NCBI GenBank assembly: GCA_964472545.1
Contig: CAYYNP010000217.1
Coordinates: forward strand, 1 to 17,383
Reading direction: 5' to 3'
Length of the DNA stretch: 17,383 bases
Source: CAYYNP01 sp964472545
Lineage (GTDB): Bacteria; Planctomycetota; Planctomycetia; Pirellulales; Thermoguttaceae
The notes beneath the pieces were generated by a model. The model made no database searches and had not been told where the DNA came from. It was given only the letters and a program-made list of their open reading frames with translations. Below, in pieces: positions 6,372-13,793 of this stretch; position 1 is the first letter of the stretch; each line of letters begins with the position of its first letter. The translations under genes were made by a program, and so were the position numbers.

Positions 6372-9300
6372 TCATCGTTCTGCTTCGATCGGCGCGCCCA
6401 CGAAGCACGCCACGTCGCCGTCGGCCAGCGACAGCAGCAGCTTGCCGCCGGCCGCCGACATGCCGTCGAACACCGGCGGGGCGCCGAGCGAGCACTCGAA
6501 TCGCTTCGTGCCGTCGGCCGGATCGAAAGCCATTAGCGTCGCGGCGGATGCGTCCTGATCGCAGACGTCCGGCGGGCCGGCGACGAACAGGGAATCTCGT
6601 GTGCGGACCATCGCGCGAATCTGGGTCGGTAGCACCTGCACCCATTTGGCCGGCTCCGCCCGGGCGAAACCGACGCCCAGGTTCCAGCAGGTCTGTAGCT
6701 TGCCCTCTTGCGGCAGCCAGCGGAGGAACTCCGGGCCCGCCTTGCCGTCGCTGCGGACGACCACCGGACGCGTGGCGTTGTGGTCGGCGACCAAGTACCA
6801 GCCGTCGGTCTCCGGGAACGCCTGGGGGCTGAGCATGTTGCGCCGCACGAAGCGCTTGGCGGCGAACGTGTCGGCGTCGTTGAAGACGACCAGTTGACCG
6901 GCCTTGGGCGACTGCTGGGCGAAGTTGAACGCCGGCCAGCGGTCGTCGAGCATCCAGTAGCTGCGGTTGAACCCGGAGGTATCGAGAAAACCGGCGTTGG
7001 AGAACAGGTGCATACCGAAGTCGCGCTGGCCCAGGTTGCGCACACTCGGCTCTCCCTTGACCGGCGTGGGCCGCTTTCGCAGGGTCATATCGAACGCATT
7101 GTGAAAGAGATAGACCGACTCGCCGTCGGTGACCAGAATGTCCGACTTCGCACCCTCCATCGAATAGGCCATCTCGTCGAGCACGCCCGTGTCGGGATGT
7201 GGCCCGTCGATTCGCGTTTCGTATTGCTTGTGGCCGGTGGCCGGATCGAGCCCGTAGAGCGTGATTCCACCGTCGAGAAACGACGACCGGCCGGCCGTGC
7301 AATAGACGACGTTGCCGGCGATCAACACGCTGCCGTGGACCGGCCAGGCCGATTCGAGTTGTCCGAAGGCCACCAGACGCCGTTCATCGAGCGCCGCCCG
7401 AAACTGCCAGGCCAATGCACCGTCATTTGCCCGCAGGCAATAGATCCAACCGTCGGCCGAGCCGAAGATCAAACGGCCTTGGTAGTACGTCGGCGAGGAG
7501 TCGATCCGCCCGCCGGTGATGTGGTCCCAAAGCGGTTGGCCGGTCGCCGCGTCGAGGCAGCAGACTTGTCCTGCATCGACCCGGGCCACGAACACCCGGC
7601 CGCCGGCGACAATCGGTTGCGTCAGTTTGCCGCCTAAGCGACTCCGCCACGACGGGGCCACTCTACTGCCGACCGCCGCCGACGTCGAACCGCTGCGTTT
7701 CGGGTCGTGACGATACATGGTCCAGGCGTCTTCGACCGGGGTGGCTGGGGCAAAGCGCAGCGGTGCCCCAGAATGTGCGGCCTCCTGGGGCTTCGCTGCG
7801 CTCAGCCGCCAGCCACCCGTCGACTCGTACGCCGGCCCCTTCACCAGAGGAGGCGTCTCTTCACGCGGCAGCGTCACCTCCTGCGGCGAGAGCGCCATAA
7901 AACCGCCCAGCTTGACCCCCGCGTAGCAGAAGCACGGATGCGGCGTACTGTAGAGCAGGCCGTTGCAGGGCAGCACTCCGTATCGGCAGGCGCCACGAAC
8001 CCAGTTGTGGCGGGAGTGCTGCTGGCCGTGCAAATCGACGAACTCCACGGCCCGCTTCGGCAGCAGCAAGTAGTTGTCGGTCGCCTTGCTGCGATAGCAG
8101 CGGGCGTGGTGGCCGTGGGTGATCACCGGACCGACGTCGACCGTCCGCACCGGCTCGCCGGTCTGCGGATCGTAGCCGGTGATGCTCTGCGGCTCGGCCC
8201 CGCCGCGGCCGTACCACAGCAGGCCGTCGGCGACGAACACGTCCGGCGGGTTGGCAATTCCGAATCCGCGCGCCCCGGGCAGCGTCCAGAGCGTCTTTCC
8301 GTCGGCTGCCGCAAGCCCCAGCACCTGTTTCGGGTTGGCCACCAGCACCACGTCTCGATAGACGAGCATCGTGGTGCCCGTGTTGAAGATCGAGTTGCCC
8401 GCCGGGCCCGCCGGCGTGCGCCAGCATTGTTTGCCGGTGGCGGCGTCCAGACAGACCACCGCGTCGGCATCGTGATAGAAGACGCCCGCCTCGTTCATCA
8501 CCGTCGACAGCGGCCCGACCGCTCCCGGCCCGGTCTGCCACAGCCGGCGTCCGGAATCGGCGTCAATCGCCACGAGCCGGGCACTGCCGGGCGTTCCCTT
8601 CTCCCCGGCCGGCGAGCGGACACAAAGCACCAGCGTGCCGTCGTGGTGTAGGATCTCGTCGGTGCCCTCCGTTTCCGGATAGGTCACGATCGTCTTCCCA
8701 GTCGCCGCGTCCAGGGCAGAAACCGGGGCACGGTATCCCAACGTAACGAACACGCGATCGTCGGCCGCCACCAAACGCCGCGGCACGGCCACCGGCAGCC
8801 GAAGACGCTGGCTGGCCATCCGGCGCCAATCGGCCTGTTGCATCTCGGTCCGCTTCCAGGCCTTCCATCCCCAATCCGGTATCTCCCGTTTCCAAAGCAC
8901 CAAGCCGTTGAAGGCGTCGCGGGCGATCAGCCTCCATCGGTCGGGAATCCGCCGGTCGATGATCCCGGTGGGGCCCTCGTCGAAGATCGAGAACAGCCGG
9001 CCGCCGCCGCAGACCATGGCCGCCAGACTCGAGTCGTATTCGTGGCTGCGGCTGAACGGCGGGCCGTCGATCCACTGCATCCGCCGCGGCGCCGCCACCA
9101 CCCGATCGTGCGCCACCGCGTTGCCGCTGGCGTCGTGCAGGAAATGCGTCCACTCGTCGATCGCCTCCGGCCGGGGCTTGACGATCGCGGCCCAATCGTC
9201 ATCCTTACGCACACACAACACGCCTTGCGGCGCCAACACCCGCAGCATCTCGTTCCGCGAGACGTCGAAGGCGTCGCTGACGACCAGTAGGTTGACCAGG

Positions 9301-10538
9301 TTGTCGGCGTACGGGAGTCTCTGCCCATCGAAGGCAACCGCCGTCGCCTTCCCGCCAACCCCCAGCGAGTCGAAACGGCTCCGCGCTTGCTCCACGCTTT
9401 CATCATTCGTATCGAGCCCCTCGACGACGAAGCTCTCATCAGGCCTCAGTTGGGCCGTAAGCTCCCCTCGACCGCAGCCGAGGTGAACGACCACGCCACC
9501 CTGAACGCCGGCGGCCGAGAGTATTCTCTTGCCCTCGGCCGCCGCGCGCTTGCCCGGCCACGTCCACGTCTTCAGGTCGTCGGTCCAAGCGATGCCCAGC
9601 GAACAGCCGCCGAGATGTTCCGACGGATTGCCCGAGGCGCTGCCGTGAAAGAACATCACGTATCGGCCGATGCTCGCTTCGTTTCGCAAGTCGAGGATCG
9701 TCCCGGCGGTCAACCGCCGCCGTGCCCACGGCCAGTCTGCTTGCCCCAACGTGATCGGCGGCCCCCAGTCTTGCCAATTCCGCAGGTCCTTCGACCGCTT
9801 GATGCCCATGCCATTGCCGGGCGAGTGCAACAGCACGTACTCGTCGCTCTGCCGGTCGACCAGCACGGTCACGTTCTCGCCGCTGCGGGTGTTGCCGTGA
9901 TAGTGCCACGTCTTGAAATCGTCCGTGAACGACATGCTCACGCCGTTTTGCTTGTAGAAGCACCACCACTTGCCCGGCGCGTCCTTGTCTTCGATCAGAT
10001 ACGGATCGATCATCCGCCCCATCTCCTCGACCGGCACCTGCGGCCCCTTCACCCGCAGCAACTCGGGTCGGGACCAATCGACCAGGTTCTCGCTCCGCAT
10101 CACGAACAGCCGGGCCGTGTGATCGGCCGAGTGGGCGTTGTTGCGGTGCGTGGGGTAGCTCTGCAGGCACAAGATCCACTGGCCGCCGTAGCGGATCACG
10201 TTGCCCGGGCTGGAGAAGTTCAACGACGGGTCCTTGGGCGTGAGCACTTTGACGTCCGACCAGTTCACCAGGTCCCGGCTGGTCGCCATGCCGGTCACAC
10301 TCACGATGCTCCTGCCTTCGAGCCGAGGGTAGTTGATCGTGAAGTAGACGTAGAACGTCCCTTCGCGATAGACGGCCGCCGGATCGCGGAAGTGCATGCC
10401 GTCGCGTGTGCGAAGGACGATCGGCGACGGGATCGCTGCGAAATCGATCTTGGCGTCGTCCGCGGCGGCCGGTCGAGTTGGGCCAAAGTGGCATAGGGCG
10501 GCCAATAGCAGCGAAGCCAGCGTAGCGCGTCGGATCAT
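6372..10538 (-). CDS. Exported GH43-like / methyltransferase-like / PQQ double-propeller protein
   Basis: A 1388-residue multidomain exported protein. Residues 1-26 are a signal peptide (LASLLLAALCHFGP...PAAA). Residues ~35-330 resemble GH43/GH32-type five-bladed propellers: HFRDPAAVYREGTFYVYFT (49-67), repeated SxDLxNW-type blades (RDLVNWSD, ENLVDWSR, DDFKTWHY, KDLRNWQD, DDLKTWTW), and IDPYLIED (177-184). Residues ~335-455 are a class I methyltransferase-like domain with motif I VVVHLGCGRGELT (349-361), the acidic loop VEGLDTN and LPYADNLVNLLVVSD. DEWTHFLHDASGNAVAHD (461-478) leads into two PQQ-type propellers, about 490-900 and 938-1388; at least nine blade signatures such as LDAATGKQCW and LDAATGQPLW are visible. 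WTMYRHDPKRSG (939-950) looks like the start of the second. ATG 10538 has GGGAGA at 5-nt spacing and begins the signal peptide; the longer frame upstream is not used. Domain families are recognised from motifs; enzymatic activity is unknown. The methyltransferase-PQQ arrangement is familiar from planctomycetes; the N-terminal sugar-type propeller is the unusual addition. Confidence 0.8.
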   Translation of the reverse strand: MIRRATLASLLLAALCHFGPTRPAAADDAKIDFAAIPSPIVLRTRDGMHFRDPAAVYREGTFYVYFTINYPRLEGRSIVSVTGMATSRDLVNWSDVKVLTPKDPSLNFSSPGNVIRYGGQWILCLQSYPTHRNNAHSADHTARLFVMRSENLVDWSRPELLRVKGPQVPVEEMGRMIDPYLIEDKDAPGKWWCFYKQNGVSMSFTDDFKTWHYHGNTRSGENVTVLVDRQSDEYVLLHSPGNGMGIKRSKDLRNWQDWGPPITLGQADWPWARRRLTAGTILDLRNEASIGRYVMFFHGSASGNPSEHLGGCSLGIAWTDDLKTWTWPGKRAAAEGKRILSAAGVQGGVVVHLGCGRGELTAQLRPDESFVVEGLDTNDESVEQARSRFDSLGVGGKATAVAFDGQRLPYADNLVNLLVVSDAFDVSRNEMLRVLAPQGVLCVRKDDDWAAIVKPRPEAIDEWTHFLHDASGNAVAHDRVVAAPRRMQWIDGPPFSRSHEYDSSLAAMVCGGGRLFSIFDEGPTGIIDRRIPDRWRLIARDAFNGLVLWKREIPDWGWKAWKRTEMQQADWRRMASQRLRLPVAVPRRLVAADDRVFVTLGYRAPVSALDAATGKTIVTYPETEGTDEILHHDGTLVLCVRSPAGEKGTPGSARLVAIDADSGRRLWQTGPGAVGPLSTVMNEAGVFYHDADAVVCLDAATGKQCWRTPAGPAGNSIFNTGTTMLVYRDVVLVANPKQVLGLAAADGKTLWTLPGARGFGIANPPDVFVADGLLWYGRGGAEPQSITGYDPQTGEPVRTVDVGPVITHGHHARCYRSKATDNYLLLPKRAVEFVDLHGQQHSRHNWVRGACRYGVLPCNGLLYSTPHPCFCYAGVKLGGFMALSPQEVTLPREETPPLVKGPAYESTGGWRLSAAKPQEAAHSGAPLRFAPATPVEDAWTMYRHDPKRSGSTSAAVGSRVAPSWRSRLGGKLTQPIVAGGRVFVARVDAGQVCCLDAATGQPLWDHITGGRIDSSPTYYQGRLIFGSADGWIYCLRANDGALAWQFRAALDERRLVAFGQLESAWPVHGSVLIAGNVVYCTAGRSSFLDGGITLYGLDPATGHKQYETRIDGPHPDTGVLDEMAYSMEGAKSDILVTDGESVYLFHNAFDMTLRKRPTPVKGEPSVRNLGQRDFGMHLFSNAGFLDTSGFNRSYWMLDDRWPAFNFAQQSPKAGQLVVFNDADTFAAKRFVRRNMLSPQAFPETDGWYLVADHNATRPVVVRSDGKAGPEFLRWLPQEGKLQTCWNLGVGFARAEPAKWVQVLPTQIRAMVRTRDSLFVAGPPDVCDQDASAATLMAFDPADGTKRFECSLGAPPVFDGMSAAGGKLLLSLADGDVACFVGAPIEAER
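7739..7818. repeat. REP-like palindrome inside the propeller gene
   Basis: Bases 7739-7771 are identical to the left arm of the 6267 element. The right arm (7785-7818) is an imperfect reverse complement, apparently a sister variant. On the minus strand it is read in frame as residues ~907-933 (GWRLSAAKPQEAAHSGAPLR...), exactly between the two PQQ propellers. Confidence 0.88.
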
Positions 10539-10600
10539 CGTATTCTCCCGTTGTGCAGGACTTTCGCCGAGCCACCCCCAATGCCGGACGTTCTCGTGGA

Positions 10601-10630
10601 AGTCTATGCCGGCTCTGCGCCGAGCGTCAA
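10601..10630 (-). promoter_or_regulatory. Promoter for the multidomain propeller gene
   Basis: On the minus strand TTGACG (10630-10625) and TAGACT (10606-10601) are 18 nt apart. The predicted start near 10594 gives a ~56-nt leader to ATG 10538. The -35 box lies within a perfect 13-bp palindrome, CGTCAAGTTGACG (10625-10637), a possible regulator site. Confidence 0.5.
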
Positions 10631-10750
10631 GTTGACGACCGCGTGCCAAGGTGTCCGCCTGGGCACATCGGGCTCATGAGGCGGGTGGAGCGGCCGAGAA
10701 CCCCGCGTTTGCCGCTGTTTCGCCCGCGAGCCAACGAATCCTCGGATTCT

Positions 10751-10788
10751 ACTATTGAAACATCGAGATATGTCGATATATTGATAGT
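10751..10788 (+). promoter_or_regulatory. ArsR operator over a leaderless promoter
   Basis: A 38-bp imperfect palindrome. The outer arms ACTAT/ATAGT (10751-10755, 10784-10788) enclose the inner core ATCGA-GATATG-TCGAT (10762-10777), and the last base touches the ATG at 10789. A strong promoter lies inside it: TTGAAA (10755-10760), 16-nt spacer, TATATT (10777-10782). The start is therefore predicted at about 10788-10790, i.e. at the start codon, so the mRNA is probably leaderless; indeed no Shine-Dalgarno is present. An AT-rich island in GC-rich surroundings, it is the natural target for autorepression by the encoded ArsR protein. Confidence 0.72.
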
Positions 10789-11172
10789 ATGAGCGACACC
10801 AAAACGCCCGAAACGCTGCAATTGACTGAACTCGACAGCCTCTGCCAGGCCGCCGAATGCCTGAAAGTCCTCGGGCATCCCGTCCGATTGAGGATCGTCG
10901 AGATCCTCCTGCAGGGTCGGTTTCCCGTGCATCAGATCGCCGAAATCTGCGATCTCCCCCCCCATCAGACCTGCGAACACCTGCGGTTGCTGCGGAGCCA
11001 CGGGCTACTGAGCAGCCAACGCCGCGGCCGGGCCGTCTACTACGAAATCGTCGATCCGCGGCTGCCGCGGCTGATGCACTGCGTCCGCACCGCCTGCGAC
11101 TCGCCCGAACAGCCGGACCAGCCCCAACCGCCGGACCAGCCCCAACCGCCGGACCAACTCGAAAAGCCATAA
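10789..11172 (+). CDS. ArsR-family transcriptional repressor
   Basis: Winged-helix repressor of 127 residues, expected to bind the palindrome covering its own promoter and to control the downstream sulfur-transfer gene. LKVLGHPVRLRIVEILLQG (25-43) is the ArsR N-terminal signature, IAEICDLPPHQTCEHLRLLR (50-69) the recognition helix region and GRAVYYEI (80-87) the wing. Six cysteines (19, 24, 54, 62, 98, 103) are present. The arsenic-type ELCVCDL motif is absent, so arsenite sensing is not supported. Pairs at the N-terminal helix and the last helix (C98/C103) could form a metal or persulfide/redox sensor; this is inference. A PDQPQP-repeat tail (from ~109) is not part of the fold. It ends 16 nt before the ATG of the next gene, which has its own Shine-Dalgarno, so the two form an operon. 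Confidence 0.88.
   Translation: MSDTKTPETLQLTELDSLCQAAECLKVLGHPVRLRIVEILLQGRFPVHQIAEICDLPPHQTCEHLRLLRSHGLLSSQRRGRAVYYEIVDPRLPRLMHCVRTACDSPEQPDQPQPPDQPQPPDQLEKP
11113..11158. repeat. 18-bp tandem repeat in the ArsR C-terminus
   Basis: Two perfect copies of CCGGACCAGCCCCAACCG (11113-11130, 11131-11148) and a partial third encode PDQPQP-PDQPQP-PDQ, a proline/glutamine tail. The period is divisible by three, so copy changes keep the frame. Confidence 0.9.
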
Positions 11173-11188
11173 CCTACGGAGCCATTTC

Positions 11189-13684
11189 ATGTCCCAACCC
11201 AAACGCATCCTGATCGTCGGCGGCGTGGCCGGTGGTGCCTCGGCGGCCGCCCGGGCGCGTCGGCTCTCGGAAGACGCCCAGATCGTGATCTTCGAACGCG
11301 GCGAGCACATCTCGTTCGCCAACTGCGGCATGCCCTATCACATCGGCGGCACCATCGAGCAGCGCGAGCGCTTGCTGGTGCAAACGCCCGAGGGCATGCA
11401 GAAACGATTCCGCATCGACGTGCGAACGCGAACCGAGGTGATCGCCGTCGACCGGACTGCACAATCGCTGTCCGTCCGCGATCTGAGTACCGGCCAAGAG
11501 TCCCACGAGCCGTACGACACCCTGATTCTCAGCCCTGGAGCCGAACCGGTACGACCGCCGCTGCCCGGGGCCGACCTGCCCGGCGTGTTCACGCTCCGCA
11601 GCCTGGCCGATATGGACGCCATCAAACGTGTCGTCGACCAGGACCGACCGTCTCGGGCGGTGGTCGTCGGCGGCGGCTACATCGGGCTGGAGATGGCCGA
11701 GGCCCTGCGGCATCGCAACGTCGAGGTGACGCTGGCCGAGTTGGCCGAGCAGGTCTTCATCGCCGCCGATCCGGAGATGGTCGACCCAATCCACCAGCAG
11801 CTTCGCCTGCAAGGGGTCGATCTGCGGCTGGGCACTTCGGTCACCGCCATCGAACAACGCGACTCGCAACTCGCGGCCACGTTGAGCACCGGCGAAACGG
11901 TCGACGCCGGGCTGATTATCCTTGCCGTGGGCGTGCGGCCGGAAGTGAAACTCGCCCGGGACGCCGGCCTCGATATCGGCCCTACCGGCGGCATCGTCGT
12001 CGACCGCCACATGCGCACGAGCGATCCTAACGTCTTCGCCGTGGGCGACGCCGTCGAGGCCACGCATCTGGTTGGCGGCACCAAGGCGATCATCCCGCTG
12101 GCCGGCCCGGCCAACCGCCAGGGGCGCATCGCGGCCGATAACGCCCTCGGCCGCGAAAGCACTTATCGCGGCACCCAGGGCACGGCCATCTGTAAGGTCT
12201 TCGATCTGGCCATCGGCATGACCGGCCTGGGCGAACGGTCGCTCAAACAGGCCGGCACGCCGTACGAGAAGATCTACGTCCATGCGGCCAGCCACGCCGG
12301 ATACTATCCCGGGGCGTCGCAAATCAGCCTGAAGCTGCTGTTCGATCCCGGCGACGGACGCGTGCTGGGGGCCCAGGCGGTCGGTGCCGACGGGATCGAC
12401 AAGCGGCTCGACGTGCTGGCCGTGGCCATTCGCGCCGGGCTGTCGGTTCGCGATCTGGCCGAGCAGGAGCTTTCCTACGCCCCGCCGTACGGCTCGGCCA
12501 AGGACCCGGTGAACTACGCCGGCTTCGTGGCCACCAACATCCTCGACGGTCTGGTCGACGTCTGCCACGTGGAGGACGCCATCCATCCCGGCGAGAGCCA
12601 ACTCCTCGTGGACGTCCGCGAGCCGAAGGAACTCGAAGCCGGCACGATCCCCGGATCGACGAACGTGCCCTTGGATCAACTGCGAGAACGGCTCGGCGAA
12701 CTGCCCCGCGACAGAGAGTTGCTCGTGTTCTGCCAGGCTGGCTTGCGAGGCTACCTCGCCTGCCGCATTCTCACCCAACACGGCTTCACCTGCCGCAATC
12801 TCAGCGGCGGCTACAAGACCTACAAAGCCACGGTCGGCGCAGCAGCGCCCGCTACACCGGCCGATAAACCTCGGGAGGAAGCCATGACCAAGGAAATCGT
12901 CGACGACACCGGCGAACACGCCCCGACGACGCCCACCGACGCGTCCGACGCGCCGGTCGTCAAGCAGATCGACGCCCAATGCCTGCAATGCCCCGGGCCG
13001 ATCATGGAGCTGCGCAAGGCGGTGGACGAGATCGAGGCCGGCCAGGCCGTGAGCATTCTGGCCGGCGATCCCGGCTTTCCCAACGACGTGGCTGCATGGT
13101 GCGAGAGCACCGGCCATCAACTCGTCAGTGTCGCCGCCGAGCAAGGCGGTTGCCGGGCGACGATTGCCAAACGGACCGCGCTCGCAGCCGCGCCGGCCGC
13201 ATCCTCCGACGCCACCAAAAACAAGAGCCTGGTCGTCTTCAGCGGCGATCTCGACAAGGCCCTGGCCTCGTTCATCATCGCCAACGGAGCGGCGGCGATG
13301 GGCAGCAAGGTGACGATGTTCTTTACGTTCTGGGGGCTGAACATTCTGCGCAAGCCCGAGCGGGTGAGCGTGAAGAAGAACACGGTCGAGCGGATGTTCG
13401 GCTGGATGATGCCCCGCGGTGCCGACCAACTCAAGCTCTCGAAGATGAACATGGGCGGCATCGGCGCGGCGATGATCAAGGGCATCATGCGCAACAAGGG
13501 CGTCGACCCGCTGCCCGAACTGATACGCAACGCACAGGAAGCCGGCGTGCGGCTGGTCGCCTGTTCGATGAGCATGGACCTGATGGGCATCCGCCGAGAG
13601 GAACTCATCGACGGCATAGAAGAAGGCGGCGTGGCGATGTACCTCAACTCGGCCGAAGCGGGTAACGTGAACCTGTTTATCTAG
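11189..13684 (+). CDS. CoA-disulfide reductase-like/rhodanese/TusA/DsrE fusion
   Basis: An 831-residue, probably cytoplasmic protein that likely reduces CoA disulfide or persulfide with NAD(P)H and passes sulfane sulfur along fused carriers. Residues 1-450 are an FAD/NAD-dependent disulfide reductase: FAD loop ILIVGGVAGGASAAARAR (7-24), the CoA-disulfide reductase motif SFANCGMPY with catalytic C46, NAD loop VVVGGGYIGLEMAE (158-171), FAD motif VFAVGDAVE (282-290) and tyrosines in SYAPPYGSAKDP (429-440). Residues ~455-548 are a rhodanese domain with active loop CQAGLR (C515). After an Ala/Pro linker, 590-662 is a TusA domain (CLQCPGPIMEL, C598/C601). Residues 678-831 are a DsrE-like domain (LVVFSGDLDKALASFIIANG; ACSMSMDLMGI with C792). 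ATG 11189 has CGGAG at 7-nt spacing. All expected redox cysteines are present. This four-part architecture is known in bacteria; the exact substrate is inferred. Confidence 0.88.
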   Translation: MSQPKRILIVGGVAGGASAAARARRLSEDAQIVIFERGEHISFANCGMPYHIGGTIEQRERLLVQTPEGMQKRFRIDVRTRTEVIAVDRTAQSLSVRDLSTGQESHEPYDTLILSPGAEPVRPPLPGADLPGVFTLRSLADMDAIKRVVDQDRPSRAVVVGGGYIGLEMAEALRHRNVEVTLAELAEQVFIAADPEMVDPIHQQLRLQGVDLRLGTSVTAIEQRDSQLAATLSTGETVDAGLIILAVGVRPEVKLARDAGLDIGPTGGIVVDRHMRTSDPNVFAVGDAVEATHLVGGTKAIIPLAGPANRQGRIAADNALGRESTYRGTQGTAICKVFDLAIGMTGLGERSLKQAGTPYEKIYVHAASHAGYYPGASQISLKLLFDPGDGRVLGAQAVGADGIDKRLDVLAVAIRAGLSVRDLAEQELSYAPPYGSAKDPVNYAGFVATNILDGLVDVCHVEDAIHPGESQLLVDVREPKELEAGTIPGSTNVPLDQLRERLGELPRDRELLVFCQAGLRGYLACRILTQHGFTCRNLSGGYKTYKATVGAAAPATPADKPREEAMTKEIVDDTGEHAPTTPTDASDAPVVKQIDAQCLQCPGPIMELRKAVDEIEAGQAVSILAGDPGFPNDVAAWCESTGHQLVSVAAEQGGCRATIAKRTALAAAPAASSDATKNKSLVVFSGDLDKALASFIIANGAAAMGSKVTMFFTFWGLNILRKPERVSVKKNTVERMFGWMMPRGADQLKLSKMNMGGIGAAMIKGIMRNKGVDPLPELIRNAQEAGVRLVACSMSMDLMGIRREELIDGIEEGGVAMYLNSAEAGNVNLFI
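12874..12886 (+). promoter_or_regulatory. Strong internal ribosome binding site and ATG
   Basis: GGAGGA (12874-12879) lies 4 nt before an in-frame ATG (12884-12886, residue 566), in the linker between the rhodanese and TusA domains. It is stronger than the site at the gene's own start. It could yield a separate 266-residue TusA-DsrE protein, or mark where two genes were once fused. Confidence 0.5.
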
Positions 13685-13793
13685 CCCGGCCGGACGGCGA
13701 GAGAAGTTGTTCGTTCTTTTTCGCAAGAGACAAGAGCAAGCGACTGTCGAGGGACGTATGGGTGACCCCGTCTCGCATCGACCGTGTCTTGCG

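Noticed and set aside
6708..7637. A 309-codon plus-strand open frame inside the propeller gene
   Set aside because: Shadow of the minus-strand gene, whose PQQ blade motifs are unmistakable.
6267..7818. The two palindromes as a CRISPR array or composite transposon
   Set aside because: Only two copies, 1.4 kb apart, with self-complementary arms and no regular spacers, cas genes or transposase between them.
10789..11172. Arsenic-resistance regulator
   Set aside because: The ELCVCDL-type arsenite-binding motif is missing and no ars efflux or reductase gene is nearby.
13700..13730. Intrinsic terminator for the sulfur-transfer gene at the TTCTTTTT run
   Set aside because: No convincing GC-rich stem precedes the T-run.
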